Shown in pieces: positions 26,953 through 37,764 of a DNA stretch of 64,000 bases. The notes under the pieces were generated by a model. That model searched no databases and was not told where the DNA came from. It was given only the letters and a program-made list of their open reading frames with translations. How positions within the stretch are numbered: position 1 is the first letter of the stretch; every line of letters begins with the position of its first letter. The translations under genes and the position numbers were made by a program. The stretch is from Massilia mucilaginosa (GTDB taxonomy: Bacteria; Pseudomonadota; Gammaproteobacteria; Burkholderiales; Burkholderiaceae_D). The stretch covers positions 98,495-162,494 of the forward strand of contig NZ_WHJH01000010.1 in the NCBI RefSeq assembly GCF_011682145.1, given 5' to 3'.

Positions 26953-27022
26953 GGCATTCCGGGTGAAGAGTGAAACAAGGCGCGCAGTATAACAAAGCCA
27001 GCGCTGGCCCAGCGCGGCCCGC

Positions 27023-27460
27023 TTAGCGGCGCACCGTCTCCACGCCGCGGTTGGCCAGCACATCGGCGCGCTCGTTGCCCGGATGCCCGTTGTGTCCGCG
27101 CACCCACTTCCACTCCACCGCATGCTGCGCCTGGGCCAGATCGAGCGCCTTCCACAGGTCTTCGTTCTTGACCGGCTCCCTGGCCGCGGTTTTCCAGCCG
27201 CGCGCCTTCCAGCCGTGGATCCATTCCGAAATGCCCTTCTGTACATACTGGCTGTCGGTGTGCAGCACCACTTCGCACGGCCGCGTGAGGATGCTCAGCG
27301 CCTCGATCACGGCGCGCAACTCCATCCGGTTATTGGTGGTATTCAATTCGCCGCCGCAGATTTCCTTTTCGTGGCCATCGGCCACCAGCAAGGCGCCCCA
27401 GCCGCCGGTGCCCGGATTGCCCTTGCACGCACCATCGGTAAAAATCTCTACTTTACTCAT
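27023..27460 (-). CDS. rnhA: Ribonuclease HI
   Basis: A 145-aa enzyme that cuts the RNA of RNA-DNA hybrids. All carboxylate positions are present: Asp in [13 protein letters not shown], Glu in [13 protein letters not shown], Asp in LHTDSQYV and the closing Asp in NERADVLAN, with the [12 protein letters not shown] loop. Start at ATG 27460. It lies 26 nt downstream of the methyltransferase gene and upstream of dnaQ; the three probably share a transcript. Confidence 0.96.
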   Translation of the reverse strand: MSKVEIFTDGACKGNPGTGGWGALLVADGHEKEICGGELNTTNNRMELRAVIEALSILTRPCEVVLHTDSQYVQKGISEWIHGWKARGWKTAAREPVKNEDLWKALDLAQAQHAVEWKWVRGHNGHPGNERADVLANRGVETVRR

Positions 27461-27486
27461 CCTGGCTTTCTCTACTTTCGCTGTCT

Positions 27487-28260
27487 TTACTTCCGATTGG
27501 TGGCAGGCACCGCTTGCGGGGCCGACGCCGATTTCTTGTTCCAGGCGGGACCGATCATGGTCATGCCCTTGACCCGCTTGATCGCGTGCACCATGTACAC
27601 CGCGCCCAGATACGGCCACCAGCGCTGCCCGGCCGGCTCCATGAACGCATAGCGCTCCAGCCACTGCGCGGTGCGGCAAGGCGGCGCGTAACAGCCGAAA
27701 TGGCTGCGGCTCACGCCCAGATTGAGCAATTTTAACCAGTCTTTCATACGCGGCATAGAAATGAATTCCCCCGCCGCCGGCAGGTAGGACGAGCGCGTCA
27801 CCCTGTGCAAACCCTGGCGCATGCCCCACAAACTGGCCGGATTGAAGCCGCAGATAATCAATTGGCCCTCGGGAATGAGCACCCGCTCGACCTCGCGCAG
27901 CACCTGGTGCGGCTCGGCCGCAAATTCGAGCACATGCGGCATCACCACCAGGTCCAGGCTTTGCGAAGCGAACGGCAACTCGGCAAAATCGAGGGCCACC
28001 GCAATCTGGCGCTTGCCCGCGCCCAGCGCCACCTGCTCGCGCGTCGAGGTGCGGGTGGCCGCCTGCCACTTGTTCGGCATGCGGTTGGCGGCCAGCGCGT
28101 CGATCTGCGGCAGGCCGATCTGCACCGCGTTATAGCCGAAGATATCGGCCGTCAGCTCGTCGAGACAAGCCTGCTCCCACGCGCGCACGTAAGCGCCGGC
28201 CGGCGTCTGCAGCCAGCCGTCGAGCGCTATAATGGACTTTTCGGATGCCGCGCTATCCAT
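27487..28260 (-). CDS. Class I SAM-dependent methyltransferase
   Basis: A 257-aa protein. The Methyltransf_11-type core has [20 protein letters not shown] (motifs II/III), [20 protein letters not shown] and [14 protein letters not shown]. The usual glycine-rich motif I is degenerate or absent. Homologs next to rnhA and divergent from gloB are standard in Burkholderiales; their substrate is not known. ATG 28260 is 27 nt from the divergent gloB start, so the two promoters overlap. Confidence 0.8.
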   Translation of the reverse strand: MDSAASEKSIIALDGWLQTPAGAYVRAWEQACLDELTADIFGYNAVQIGLPQIDALAANRMPNKWQAATRTSTREQVALGAGKRQIAVALDFAELPFASQSLDLVVMPHVLEFAAEPHQVLREVERVLIPEGQLIICGFNPASLWGMRQGLHRVTRSSYLPAAGEFISMPRMKDWLKLLNLGVSRSHFGCYAPPCRTAQWLERYAFMEPAGQRWWPYLGAVYMVHAIKRVKGMTMIGPAWNKKSASAPQAVPATNRK

Positions 28261-28287
28261 GCCCCCCCCTTTGCCGACACCTTCACT

Positions 28288-29088
28288 ATGACGAATCCGA
28301 CGCACCGCCCCTTGAGCGTGCTCGCCGTCCCCGCGTTCAAGGACAATTACCTGTGGCTGATCCATGATGGCGTGCACGCCGCCGTGGTCGACCCCGGCGA
28401 CGCCGCGCCCGTCATCGCGGCCCTGGCCGCGCATCATCTCACGCTCACCACCATTTTACTCACCCATCATCATGCTGACCACATTGGCGGCGTACCGGAC
28501 CTGCTCGCGCACGCTTCGGTGCCGGTTTACGGTCCGCGCGCCGAAGCCATCGCCACGGTCACCGTGCCGCTCGACGATGGCGAGCTGGTCGAGGTGCCCG
28601 GCCTGCCGCTGGCGCTGCGCGTGCTATCCGTGCCCGGCCACACCCTGGGCCACATCGCGTTCTTGCGCGAACAGGCCGAAGAAAAATGGCTGTTCTGCGG
28701 CGACACGCTCTTTGCCGGCGGATGCGGCCGCTTGTTCGAGGGCACGCCCGGGCAAATGCGCGCCTCGCTGGCCCGCTTTCTGGACTTGCCCGACAACACC
28801 GCCGTGTACTGCGCGCACGAATACACCCTCGCCAACCTGCGCTTCGCCGCCGCCGCCGAGCCGTCCAACGCGCTCATCGCCGAGCGCATCGACACCGAGA
28901 CCGCCAAACGCGAGCGCGGCATTCCCACCGTCCCGACCACCATCGGCCTCGAAAAATCCACCAACCCGTTCCTGCGCGACGAGCAGCCCGGCATCGTCGC
29001 CAACCTGGTCGCGCTCGGCAAACTCGCACCTCGGGCACCGCCCGGCGCCGCCTTCGCCGCCCTGCGCGCCTGGAAAAACACCTTCTAG
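28288..29088 (+). CDS. gloB: Hydroxyacylglutathione hydrolase (glyoxalase II)
   Basis: A 266-aa metallo-beta-lactamase-fold enzyme. It hydrolyses S-D-lactoylglutathione in methylglyoxal detoxification. The metal site [10 protein letters not shown] is at residues about 55-64, with further ligands in [24 protein letters not shown] and [11 protein letters not shown]. The C-terminal HAGH domain with the R-x-x-K-R-E region ([16 protein letters not shown]) is present. It is divergent from the methyltransferase gene. Confidence 0.95.
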   Translation: MTNPTHRPLSVLAVPAFKDNYLWLIHDGVHAAVVDPGDAAPVIAALAAHHLTLTTILLTHHHADHIGGVPDLLAHASVPVYGPRAEAIATVTVPLDDGELVEVPGLPLALRVLSVPGHTLGHIAFLREQAEEKWLFCGDTLFAGGCGRLFEGTPGQMRASLARFLDLPDNTAVYCAHEYTLANLRFAAAAEPSNALIAERIDTETAKRERGIPTVPTTIGLEKSTNPFLRDEQPGIVANLVALGKLAPRAPPGAAFAALRAWKNTF

Positions 29089-29238
29089 CGGCATCCGGCG
29101 CCGCTGAAATGCGACGCCAGCAAGATTGATGTAAAGACAGCTCACCCAAGGCGCGCCATCTCGGCTAATATATTCCATAAAGAAACAGTGTGAAGATTCA
29201 CATGACGAGACGACGCTCCGGCGCGGCCCGCCAGCCTG

Positions 29239-30303
29239 ATGAAGCGACGGTGCGCTTGCGCCGTCTCGTCCATGGCCCGGCGCCGCACCACCGATAACCG
29301 GCCGCCGCCGGCCATGCCGTTTGCCGCGCCGCCCGATCCGGCCCTGCGCGCTTTCCTGCTGCGCCTGTCCGCCGCACTGGCCGGCTCGCTGGTCCCTGGC
29401 GCACCCGCGCACGCGCACGTCACCGCAAGCGACCCGGCGGCCCAGCAAGCCATCGGCGTGCTGTATCCCGACATTCCCGATCCCCTGCGCAAAGTGTTCA
29501 CCGACATCATCAAAGGCATCGAGGAGCAGTTGCAGCAGCGCGTGCACGCCTGGCCGCTCGCGCCCGAACACGACCCCAACGAACTGGCCGCCGGGATCAA
29601 GCGCCACGGCGTGCGCGTGGTGGTCGCCCTCGGCCGCCAGGGCTTGCGCGCGGCCGCCGCGCTCGACCCGGCGCTCGGCGTGGTCGTCAGCGGCATCTCG
29701 TCCCTGCCCGACGCCGAGCGGCACACCGGCATTTGCCTCTCTCCCGACCCGGCGCTGCTGTTCGCGCGCCTGCGCAGCCTGGCCCCGGCCGTGCGCCGCG
29801 TGGCGGTGATCTACAATCCGCGCCACAACGAATGGCTGCTGCGCCTGGCGCGCGACGCGGCGCGCCTGCACGGCATCGACCTGGCCCCGCTCGAAGCGTT
29901 CGATCTGGCCGGCGCCGCGCGCCTGTACCGCGGCGTCTTCGCCGACGCCGACGGGCGCCGCGATGCGCTCTGGCTGCCGACCGACCCCACCACCGTCGAC
30001 GACACCACGATCCTGCCGCTGGTGCTGCGCGAAGCGTGGGACCGCGCGCTGCCGGTTTTTTCCAGCAGCTTCGCGCACGTGCGCAAAGGCGTGCTGTTCG
30101 CGCTCTACCCCAACCACACCGAACTCGGACGCAACCTTGGCAATCTGGCCACAGGCCTGATGAGCGCCTACCCGCCGCCGCGCGCCATGCTGCCGCTGCG
30201 CGAGGTGCACGCCGCCCTCAACCTGCGCACCGCCAGCCACCTCGGCATCGCCACCAGCGCCGTGGTGCAGCACACCTTTCAATTCCTCTACCCCGAGCCC
30301 TGA
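29239..30303 (+). CDS. Orphan ABC-type substrate-binding protein, copy 1 (ABC_sub_bind family)
   Basis: A 354-aa protein with an N-terminal signal-like stretch (ALRAFLLRLSAALAGSLVPG, APAHA). The core follows the ABC_sub_bind pattern: IGVLYPDIPDPLRKVFTDII, VVVALGRQGLRAAAAL, RRVAVIYNPRHNEWLLRLAR, DALWLPTDPTTVDDTTILPL, LPVFSSSFAHVRKGVLFALY. A later ATG at 29272 is possible; neither start has a strong ribosome-binding site. No permease or ATPase gene is nearby. It is similar along its full length to the next gene and probably works with the kinase downstream. Confidence 0.8.
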   Translation: MKRRCACAVSSMARRRTTDNRPPPAMPFAAPPDPALRAFLLRLSAALAGSLVPGAPAHAHVTASDPAAQQAIGVLYPDIPDPLRKVFTDIIKGIEEQLQQRVHAWPLAPEHDPNELAAGIKRHGVRVVVALGRQGLRAAAALDPALGVVVSGISSLPDAERHTGICLSPDPALLFARLRSLAPAVRRVAVIYNPRHNEWLLRLARDAARLHGIDLAPLEAFDLAGAARLYRGVFADADGRRDALWLPTDPTTVDDTTILPLVLREAWDRALPVFSSSFAHVRKGVLFALYPNHTELGRNLGNLATGLMSAYPPPRAMLPLREVHAALNLRTASHLGIATSAVVQHTFQFLYPEP

Positions 30304-30434
30304 CCGGAAATTTTAGTCGAAGCGTCAAAATTCTTTCTTCCGAGCTACTTCGGTGACGTATACTGCATGTTGATGTCTGCCCACATGCGTGGCTGCTTGC
30401 AAATTAACCGGACCACGCGTCCCCGCTGTACGCA

Positions 30435-31565
30435 ATGACTACTCTCTTTTTCAACGCCCGCCGCTGGCTGTGCGCGGCTCGCCGCGTGCCTGCGCTGGCG
30501 CTGACGCTGGTGGTCCTGGCGCTGGCGGCGCCGCGCGCCGTCGCCGACGGCCTCGCGCCAGCCACGGCGGGGGCCGAGTCGGCGGCGTCGAACGCCCTGT
30601 TCGAGCGCTACGACAGCGGCGGCCAATACGACATGACACCGATCACGGTTTCCCAGCTGGAAGACCAGCTGGGCCGCCCCGACCTGCAAGCCTCGGCCGG
30701 CAAGGGCAGCATCGCGGTGCTCTATCCGAACGTGTCGGAGCCGTTTCGCAGCGCCTTTATCGGCATGATCCAGGGGATCGAAGAACGCACCCGCCTGCGC
30801 GTGCGCAGCTATCCGGTCGACGCCCGCTTCGACGCGGCCGCCCTCAACGCGCAGCTCAGGCGCAGCTGCACCAAAGTCGTCATCGCGCTCGGGCGCCAGG
30901 GCCTGAACGTGGCCGCCTCGCTCGACCGCAGCATCGTCGTGCTGGTGGGCGGCGCCCTGCTGCTGTCGGATGCCGAAATCGTCAACCTGAACGGGATCAG
31001 CCTCACCCCCGATCCGGCGCTGCTGTTCGCCCGCCTGCGCGCGCTGCTGCCCGAGATCAAACGCGTGATCGTGGTCTACGATCCGAAGAAAACCGAATGG
31101 CTGCTGCGCATCGCGCGCGAGGCGGCGCGCGAACAGGGGCTGGAACTGGCCTCGTACGAAGCGCGCGACCTGGCCCAGGCGGCCCAGACCTACAGCGCGC
31201 AGTTTGCGGCCGCCGACAGCCGGCGCGACGCGGTCTGGCTGCCGCACGACACCACCACCGTCGAAGAAGGCACCCTGCTGCCGCTGATCCTCAAGCAAGC
31301 CTGGAACAGCGGCGTGCCTATCTTTTCCAGCAATGTGCTGCACGCGAAAAAAGGCGCGCTGTTCGCCATGAGTCCCAACAACGTGGAGCTGGGCCGCTCG
31401 CTGGCCAGTTCCGCCGAGGGCGCGATCGCGGGCGAACTCAAAAAAGGCGTGCAGCCGCTGCGCGAACTGCACACCGCCATCAACCTGCGTACCGCCAGCC
31501 ACATGGGCCTGACCATCGGCCACGGGCAGCAGCGCACTTTCGACCTTATCTATCCGGAGCCCTGA
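30435..31565 (+). CDS. Orphan ABC-type substrate-binding protein, copy 2 (ABC_sub_bind family)
   Basis: A 376-aa paralog of the preceding protein. It has a signal peptide (VPALALTLVVLALAAPRAVA) followed by a 65-residue extension before the shared core (IAVLYPNVSEPFRSAFIGMI, KVVIALGRQGLNVAASLD, KRVIVVYDPKKTEWLLRIAR, DAVWLPHDTTTVEEGTLLPL). The stop is only 4 nt before the start of the hybrid kinase, so the two are certainly co-translated. I infer that it senses a ligand in the periplasm for that kinase rather than feeding a transporter. Confidence 0.82.
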   Translation: MTTLFFNARRWLCAARRVPALALTLVVLALAAPRAVADGLAPATAGAESAASNALFERYDSGGQYDMTPITVSQLEDQLGRPDLQASAGKGSIAVLYPNVSEPFRSAFIGMIQGIEERTRLRVRSYPVDARFDAAALNAQLRRSCTKVVIALGRQGLNVAASLDRSIVVLVGGALLLSDAEIVNLNGISLTPDPALLFARLRALLPEIKRVIVVYDPKKTEWLLRIAREAAREQGLELASYEARDLAQAAQTYSAQFAAADSRRDAVWLPHDTTTVEEGTLLPLILKQAWNSGVPIFSSNVLHAKKGALFAMSPNNVELGRSLASSAEGAIAGELKKGVQPLRELHTAINLRTASHMGLTIGHGQQRTFDLIYPEP

Positions 31566-31569
31566 GTAG

Positions 31570-34500
31570 ATGTTCCATGATTTCCTTCGCCGCACCGGAT
31601 TCCGCCGCCAACTGACCGTCCTCGTTTCCGCCGCCATTCTCGGGCTGGCGCTGTTTTCCTCGCTGATGAATTCCTGGGAAGCGCGCACCCGCATGCGCGA
31701 CTATTTCCTTGAACAGGGCGAGCGCATCGCGGAAAACCTGGCGCGCCAGAGCACCCTGGCGCTGCTCTACCACTCGCCCGACAACGCCCAGGACGTCGTC
31801 GCCACCACCCTCACCTTTCCCGATGTGCTGAGCGTGCAGATCAGCGACACGCGCGGCGCGGTGCTGCTCTCCAAAAGCCAGCCTGGCGCCGCACCCGCCG
31901 CCGGCATCGGGCCGGTGCCGGCGGCCCCGCAAGCGCGCCTCGCCAGCGAAACCGGCCAGGCCTGGCGCTTCACCGCACCGGTGTTCGGCGGCCAGGGCAT
32001 CGCTTCGCCGTTCGACCTGCAGGAGCCGCCCAGGCAACTGCTCGGCCACGTGCACGTGGCCATCGCCAAGGACACGCTGAACCGCCTGACGCTCTCGCTC
32101 CTGGTCGGCAACCTGGTCGTCACGCTGTCGTTCGCCGCCATCCTGCTGGCGGTGGTGCGCCTGCTCACGCGCCACATGATCAACCCGCTCAATGCCCTGT
32201 CACGCCTGATGCGGCGCGCCGAGGCGGGCGAATCGGGCATGCGCGCCGAACCGGCCGGCCCGCGCGACCTGATCGACATGGCGCTGGCCTTCAACAAGAT
32301 GATGAACGTGCTCGAACAGCGCGAAGCGGAGCTGAAAGACTCGCGCGACGCCGCCGTCAGCATGGCGCTGGTGAAGGCGCAGTTTGCCGCCACCGTCAGC
32401 CACGAAGTGCGCACCCCGCTCAATGGCGTGGTCGGCATGCTCGACATGCTCAAGGAAATGAGCCTGAACAAGCGCCAGGCCGAATGCGTCGACGTGGCCT
32501 GGAATTCTTCGCGCACCCTGATCGAACTGATTAACAATATCCTCGACTTCTCCAAGATGGAAGCGGGCAAGCTCTCGCTCGAAGAAGTCGACTTCGACCT
32601 GCGCAAGCTGCTCGAAGAAGTGATCGAACTGGTGGCCAAACAGGCGCAGGTGCGCGACGTCGAACTGGGCTACCTGCTGGCGCCGGGCGTGCCGCAATGC
32701 GTCAACGGCGACTCGCTGCGCCTGCGCCAGGTGCTCATCAACCTGCTCGGCAACGCCGTCAAGTTCACCGAGCATGGCGAAGTGGCGGTGTCGATCGCGC
32801 TCGCCGACGGCCCTGACTACGGCTTGCGCTTCGAAGTACGCGACACTGGCATCGGCATGAGTACCGACCAGCAGCGGCACCTGTTCCAGTCCTTCGCCCA
32901 GGCCGACCCGTCGACCACCCGCAAATACGGCGGCACCGGCCTCGGTCTGGCGATCTGCAAGCAGCTGGTCGAACTGATGGGAGGCGCCATCACGGTCGAC
33001 AGCGCGCTCGGCGAAGGCACCGCCTTCACCTTCAACATCGTCTGCAAGGCCGCGCTGCAGGAACCACCCGAGCCGGCCCACCTTGAACTTGCTGGCCTGC
33101 GCGTGATCGTGGTCGACGACAGCCAGATCGTGCGCAGCTTCGTGACCCAGACCATGCAGCGCCACGGCATCGACTGCCACGGCACGCGCTGGGGCGGCGA
33201 AGCGCTGTTGCAGCTCAAGGTCGGCGCCAGCGAAGCGCGCCCGTACACCGTCGTCATGATGGACATCGGCGCCCTAGACGACGACGGCAACGACCTGGCC
33301 GGCAAAATCGCCAGCGAGTCGCCCGGCACCCTGATGCTGATCCTCGACCGCTTCGGGCCGCTCTCGGGCGGCACCCTGGTCGACGGCCATCCGTCGCTCG
33401 GCAAACCGCTGCGCGAAGAGCGCCTGCTGCAGGCCCTCAAGGACTTGCTGGCCGGGGCCAAGGCGCCGGCCATGGCCATCGCCACCGCCCTGGCCGCGCC
33501 GCCGCGCACCTCGTTCCGCATCCTGGTGGCCGAAGACAACCGCACCAACCAGATGGTCGCCGCCGGCATGCTGGCCATGAACGGCTGCGCCTGCGAATTC
33601 GCCGCCAACGGACGCGAAGCGCTGGAAGCGGCGCGCAGCGGCAATTTCGACCTGATCCTGATGGATTGCAGCATGCCGGAAATGGACGGCTACGAAGCGA
33701 CCGCGCATATCCGCGCCTTCGAACAAGGCAGCGGGCGGCGCACGCCGCTGGTCGCCATGACCGCCAACACCCAGCGCGGCGACGCCGAAAAATGCCTGGC
33801 CGCCGGGATGGACGACTACCTCGCCAAGCCGATCACCCTGTTCGAACTGCGCCAGAAGCTCGATCGCTGGCTGCCGCGCGGCGAAGAACCGCGCAGCGCC
33901 GTGCGCGGCGGCGACAGCGGCGACACTGGCAAGTACGCGCCGGACAGCGGCGACAGCCCGATCGACCAGGCCATGTTCGTCAAGCTGCGCGAGATCATGG
34001 GGCCGTCGCTGGCCCAGGCGATCAGCCCCTTCCTCGAAGACACGCCGCAATACCTGCTCGACCTGGAAGCGGCGGCGCACGGCGGCGACTCCGACACCGC
34101 GCGCGCCAAGGCGCATGCCATCAAAGGCTCCTCGGGCAACCTGGGCGCGACCCACCTGGCGCAACTGGCCAAGGAAGCCGAAGACCACAGCATCGCCGGC
34201 CGTCCCGAACTGATCGTGCCGCTGCTCGCGCGCCTGCGCGTGGCCTACAATGCGGTCGCCAGCGCCCTCGCGCTTGAAGTCACGGGCGACGACACGGCCG
34301 GCCAGGGCAGCGCCGACGACGTGCCGCAAGTGCTCATCGTCGACGACGACCGCAGTACCCGCAGCACCTTGCGCTACACCTTGCAGCGCGACGGCTTCAA
34401 GGTCGAAGAAGCGGCCGACGGCGCCCAGGCCCTGATGATGCTCAAGCGCTTCCAGCCCGACGTGGTGCTGATGGACGCGGTGATGCCGGTGATGGACGGC

Positions 34501-36012
34501 TTCACGGCCTGCGCGCGCATGCAGGAACTGCCGGGCGGGAGCAGCATTCCGGTTCTGATGATCACCGCGCTGGAAGACAATTCCTCGGTCGAGCGGGCCT
34601 TCGCGGCCGGCGCCAGCGACTATATTCCGAAGCCGATTCACTATGCGGTCCTGTCGCAGCGGGTGCGCCGCATCATCGAGGCCAACCGCGCCGAGAAGCG
34701 CATCCGCCACCTGGCCTTCAACGACCTGCTGACCGGGCTGCCGAACCGCACCCTGTTCTTCGACCTGCTGGGGCAGGCGGTGGACCAGGCGCGCGTGGGC
34801 AAGACCTCCCTGGCGGTGCTGTTCCTGGACCTGGACCGCTTCAAGTACGTCAACGACAACCTCGGGCACGACGTCGGCGACCGCCTGCTGGTGGCGGTGG
34901 CGCAGCGCATCCGGCGCGCGGTGCGCAGCATCGACATGGTGGCGCGCCTGGGCGGCGACGAATTCACGGTGGTGCTGGGCGACGTCGACGGCCCGGCCCC
35001 GGCAGCCGCCGCCGCGCAGACCATCTGCCGCGTGCTGGCCGCGCCGTTCCAGATCGACGGCCACGATATTTTTGTCACCAGCAGCGTCGGCATCGCCATG
35101 TATCCGTTCGACGGACTCGATGTGCCGACCCTGGTCAAGCGCGCCGACAGCGCCATGTACCGGGCCAAGAAGACCAATACCGGCTTCCAGTTCTACGAAG
35201 CGTCGATGGAACAGGCGATTTCGGAGCATGTGCGGCTCGAGAGCGACTTGCGGCGCGCGCTCGAGCGCAACGAGCTCGAAGTGTTTTACCAGCCGCAGGC
35301 GCGCTTCGACAACCAGCGCATCATCGGCATGGAGGCGCTGGTGCGCTGGAAGCACCCCACCCGCGGCATGGTGCCGCCGGTCGAATTCATTCCGCTGGCC
35401 GAAGAAACGGGCTTGATCAATCCGCTCGGCGAATTCGTGCTGCGCACCGCCTGCGCCCAGCTCAAGGCGTGGATCGACCAGGGCCTGCCGCCGATGCGGG
35501 TGGCGGTGAATTTGTCGGTGCGCCAGCTGCTGCAAAAGAACTTTGCCGATACGGTCGAAGCGGTCCTGGTCGAATCCGGCCTGGCGCCCGATTTGCTGGA
35601 ACTGGAGATCACCGAGAGCACCCTGATGGAACACGCGCAGGATACGCTCAAGGCGCTGCACCGTTTGCGCGGGCTGGGCGTGCGCTTGTCGATCGACGAT
35701 TTCGGGACCGGCTATTCGTCGCTGTCGTATCTGAAGCGCTTCCCGGTCGATATCATCAAGATCGACCGCTCGTTCGTGGCCGATGTGCCGCACGATGCGG
35801 ACGACGCGGCGATCATCGCCGGCATCATCGCGCTGGCGCACAGTTTGCGGCTGGAGGTGGTGGCGGAGGGAGTCGAGACGCAAGCGCAGCTCGACTACCT
35901 GCGCGCGCAGCATTGCGATTTGCTGCAAGGGTGGTACCTGGCGCCGGCCATGCCGGCCGATCAGTTTGCGGAGATGATCATCAAGCGCGAAGCGATGGTG
36001 CTGCGGGTGTGA
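31570..36012 (+). CDS. Hybrid sensor kinase fused to REC, HPt, GGDEF and EAL domains
   Basis: A 1480-aa inner-membrane signalling protein. Domains: TM1 about 14-35, a periplasmic sensor to about 170, TM2 about 175-200, HAMP to 255, HisKA with His278 ([10 protein letters not shown]), HATPase (N box LLGNAVKF about 391; GTGLGLAI). Then a REC (about 508-620) with Asp at the usual site replaced in context ([10 protein letters not shown]), a second REC with Asp about 697 ([13 protein letters not shown]), an HPt with His about 850 ([12 protein letters not shown]), a third REC ([12 protein letters not shown] about 967), GGDEF with an intact RLGGDEF about 1127, and EAL with GMEALVRW about 1255. It can thus phosphorelay and both make and degrade c-di-GMP. 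The unusually complete domain set suggests one protein integrating both signals. Confidence 0.9.
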   Translation: MFHDFLRRTGFRRQLTVLVSAAILGLALFSSLMNSWEARTRMRDYFLEQGERIAENLARQSTLALLYHSPDNAQDVVATTLTFPDVLSVQISDTRGAVLLSKSQPGAAPAAGIGPVPAAPQARLASETGQAWRFTAPVFGGQGIASPFDLQEPPRQLLGHVHVAIAKDTLNRLTLSLLVGNLVVTLSFAAILLAVVRLLTRHMINPLNALSRLMRRAEAGESGMRAEPAGPRDLIDMALAFNKMMNVLEQREAELKDSRDAAVSMALVKAQFAATVSHEVRTPLNGVVGMLDMLKEMSLNKRQAECVDVAWNSSRTLIELINNILDFSKMEAGKLSLEEVDFDLRKLLEEVIELVAKQAQVRDVELGYLLAPGVPQCVNGDSLRLRQVLINLLGNAVKFTEHGEVAVSIALADGPDYGLRFEVRDTGIGMSTDQQRHLFQSFAQADPSTTRKYGGTGLGLAICKQLVELMGGAITVDSALGEGTAFTFNIVCKAALQEPPEPAHLELAGLRVIVVDDSQIVRSFVTQTMQRHGIDCHGTRWGGEALLQLKVGASEARPYTVVMMDIGALDDDGNDLAGKIASESPGTLMLILDRFGPLSGGTLVDGHPSLGKPLREERLLQALKDLLAGAKAPAMAIATALAAPPRTSFRILVAEDNRTNQMVAAGMLAMNGCACEFAANGREALEAARSGNFDLILMDCSMPEMDGYEATAHIRAFEQGSGRRTPLVAMTANTQRGDAEKCLAAGMDDYLAKPITLFELRQKLDRWLPRGEEPRSAVRGGDSGDTGKYAPDSGDSPIDQAMFVKLREIMGPSLAQAISPFLEDTPQYLLDLEAAAHGGDSDTARAKAHAIKGSSGNLGATHLAQLAKEAEDHSIAGRPELIVPLLARLRVAYNAVASALALEVTGDDTAGQGSADDVPQVLIVDDDRSTRSTLRYTLQRDGFKVEEAADGAQALMMLKRFQPDVVLMDAVMPVMDGFTACARMQELPGGSSIPVLMITALEDNSSVERAFAAGASDYIPKPIHYAVLSQRVRRIIEANRAEKRIRHLAFNDLLTGLPNRTLFFDLLGQAVDQARVGKTSLAVLFLDLDRFKYVNDNLGHDVGDRLLVAVAQRIRRAVRSIDMVARLGGDEFTVVLGDVDGPAPAAAAAQTICRVLAAPFQIDGHDIFVTSSVGIAMYPFDGLDVPTLVKRADSAMYRAKKTNTGFQFYEASMEQAISEHVRLESDLRRALERNELEVFYQPQARFDNQRIIGMEALVRWKHPTRGMVPPVEFIPLAEETGLINPLGEFVLRTACAQLKAWIDQGLPPMRVAVNLSVRQLLQKNFADTVEAVLVESGLAPDLLELEITESTLMEHAQDTLKALHRLRGLGVRLSIDDFGTGYSSLSYLKRFPVDIIKIDRSFVADVPHDADDAAIIAGIIALAHSLRLEVVAEGVETQAQLDYLRAQHCDLLQGWYLAPAMPADQFAEMIIKREAMVLRV

Positions 36013-36181
36013 GCGGCGCAGGGCCGACAGCGGCGCATCAGTGAGCGAAAGGCGCGTGGAAACAGCGGCGCTGTGTACCACGGCCGCGACAGCCGGCACA
36101 ATATATCGTGTTTACTTTTTTGCATGATGGCCTTTGTGTTACCGTCTGTGCTACCGCCGTCGCTGAACGAAAGGATATCGC

Positions 36182-36937
36182 ATGCGATTCCCGCCTCCTG
36201 CCGCACTGTGTTTCCTTACCCTGTTCGCGACTGCGCTGCCGGCGCAGGCCGATTCGGGCCGGGTCGACGTCCACATCCACATCCACCATGTCAGCATCGA
36301 ACTGGTCGACCTGGAACCCGGTGACGGTATCGCGCCCGGCGTCGCCTGGGGTGATCGCACGGGTCGCGGCAATGTCTATCTGGGCGAGGGTCCGTACGGG
36401 GCCAGCGACGAGTTGCTGGGGCCGGGCCGGATCGCCTTGTCCAGTCGCGCCAGCGCATCGTCGTTCGAGGCTGGCGAGACGTCGTGGCGCCTGCACGCTT
36501 CCTCGGCCGCCCGGATCACGGGCGCCACCTATGTCGGCGGCTTTTTCGACGCCCGCATGTCCTTCACGCTCACACCCCATACCGGCATGTTCGTGCGCGC
36601 CATCGCCGACGCCGATGCGGCAAGCGATGTTGCCCGATCGTCCCTGCTGGTCCACGCCGGCATCGGCGCGTACGCGGGCGCGTCGAGCTTTTTCGACTCC
36701 TTGACCAGCAGCGAGCCGCTGTCGACTTCCCACCCCCTGTTCGGCTACGTGCACTCGGACGCCGACGGCAGCCTCGGCGGCATCGAAATCAGGGGCTCCA
36801 GCGCGATCCTGATAGCGGCCGAGCCGCCGATTCCGGGAATACCGGAACCGTCAAGCTGGGCTTTGCTGGCAGCCGGGCTTGGCGTGCTGGCTGTCGCCCG
36901 CCGCACGGCGCGCCGGCGCGGGGCAAGGGTCGGCTAA
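36182..36937 (+). CDS. PEP-CTERM sorted secreted protein, copy 1
   Basis: A 251-aa protein. The signal peptide ends near LPAQADSG. The C-terminus carries the sorting tag: IPEPSSWALLAAGLGVLAVA followed by a basic tail. The mature part is beta-rich without known domain. Near its start it shares VDVHIHIHHVSIELVDLEPG, then DGIAPGVAWG, with the next gene. PEP-CTERM proteins are exported and processed by an exosortase that must be encoded elsewhere; the host is therefore an EPS-producing proteobacterium. A ribosome-binding site AAAGGA precedes ATG 36182. Confidence 0.85.
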   Translation: MRFPPPAALCFLTLFATALPAQADSGRVDVHIHIHHVSIELVDLEPGDGIAPGVAWGDRTGRGNVYLGEGPYGASDELLGPGRIALSSRASASSFEAGETSWRLHASSAARITGATYVGGFFDARMSFTLTPHTGMFVRAIADADAASDVARSSLLVHAGIGAYAGASSFFDSLTSSEPLSTSHPLFGYVHSDADGSLGGIEIRGSSAILIAAEPPIPGIPEPSSWALLAAGLGVLAVARRTARRRGARVG

Positions 36938-36960
36938 TCGAACAACGCCAGGGAGACGCC

Positions 36961-37764
36961 ATGCGCACTGTTCTTCATGTCCTGGCCCGTTGCCGCCAGC
37001 TGGCCGTCGCCGCACTGGCGACCCTGCTGGCCAGTCCGGCGGCGCACGCCGGCGAGCGCACGGTAATGGACATCCATCTGCACGACATCAAGATTGCGCT
37101 GATCGACCTCGACCCGCTCGACGGCATCGCCCCTGCGGTTACGTGGGGCGCGCAAGCGCTCTATTCGACTCTCGCGCTCACCGATGGAGCGCTCAACGAG
37201 ACCCGCGTCCTGCATGAAGCGGGCGCGATGGCGCTGGCCGGCCCGCACATCGCGGCCAGCACGCAGGCCGGCGCCGACAGCTGGCGCATATCCTCCAGCG
37301 GCGATCCGCGCGCCGGCTACATGGCCGGCGCCTACACGGCGGCGATCGCGAGCATCGACTTCGTGCTGGCGCCGCATACCGCCATGCTGGTCAGCGCCGT
37401 GGCCGACCTGCATGCCGAGAACCATGCACCCGACGCCTACCTCTGGCGCAGCGTCAGCCTGACCGGCTCCCTGTTCCGCAACGTCGATGGGGTCCAGACC
37501 TGGGCCCGGTTCGAGGACCGGCGCGAGAATCTTGCACCGATGTCCGAGCGCTATCGGCTGGCCGGGGCTTTGCATGCCGGTGACAACGCGAGCGCCGGCA
37601 CATTGACCTTGAGCGCCGCCACCTCGTTCGTCTTTTTTCACCAGGCCACGCCGGTGCCGGAACCTGCACACTGTGCGATGTTACTGGCGGGGCTGGGCGT
37701 GCTCGCGGGGGCGCGCCGGCAACGACGCGCAGGTGCCGGCAAGACCGGCACCCGCGCGTACTAG
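36961..37764 (+). CDS. PEP-CTERM sorted secreted protein, copy 2
   Basis: A 267-aa paralog 23 nt downstream of the first. Signal peptide ends LLASPAAHAGE; sorting tag VPEPAHCAMLLAGLGVLAGA and a basic tail. Shared block: MDIHLHDIKIALIDLDPLDG, IAPAVTWGAQ. ATG 36961 follows CAGGGAGA. Its TAG overlaps the TAG of the convergent aceB gene, the four bases CTAG serving both stops. Tandem duplication of a gene for an exported envelope protein is inferred. Confidence 0.85.
   Translation: MRTVLHVLARCRQLAVAALATLLASPAAHAGERTVMDIHLHDIKIALIDLDPLDGIAPAVTWGAQALYSTLALTDGALNETRVLHEAGAMALAGPHIAASTQAGADSWRISSSGDPRAGYMAGAYTAAIASIDFVLAPHTAMLVSAVADLHAENHAPDAYLWRSVSLTGSLFRNVDGVQTWARFEDRRENLAPMSERYRLAGALHAGDNASAGTLTLSAATSFVFFHQATPVPEPAHCAMLLAGLGVLAGARRQRRAGAGKTGTRAY
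37732..37752. terminator. Possible hairpin at the 3' end of the PEP-CTERM gene
   Basis: GGTGCCGG, loop CAAGA, CCGGCACC form a perfect 8-bp stem inside the last codons of the PEP-CTERM gene, 9 nt before the shared CTAG stops of the two convergent genes. There is no T-tract on either strand, so termination strength is uncertain. Confidence 0.35.

Noticed and set aside
33274..36099. A 941-codon open frame on the minus strand opposite the kinase/GGDEF/EAL gene
   Set aside because: It is a GC-rich antisense shadow: low-complexity Arg/Gln/His-rich translation, no domains, no ribosome-binding site. The plus strand encodes clear HisKA, REC, GGDEF and EAL motifs throughout.
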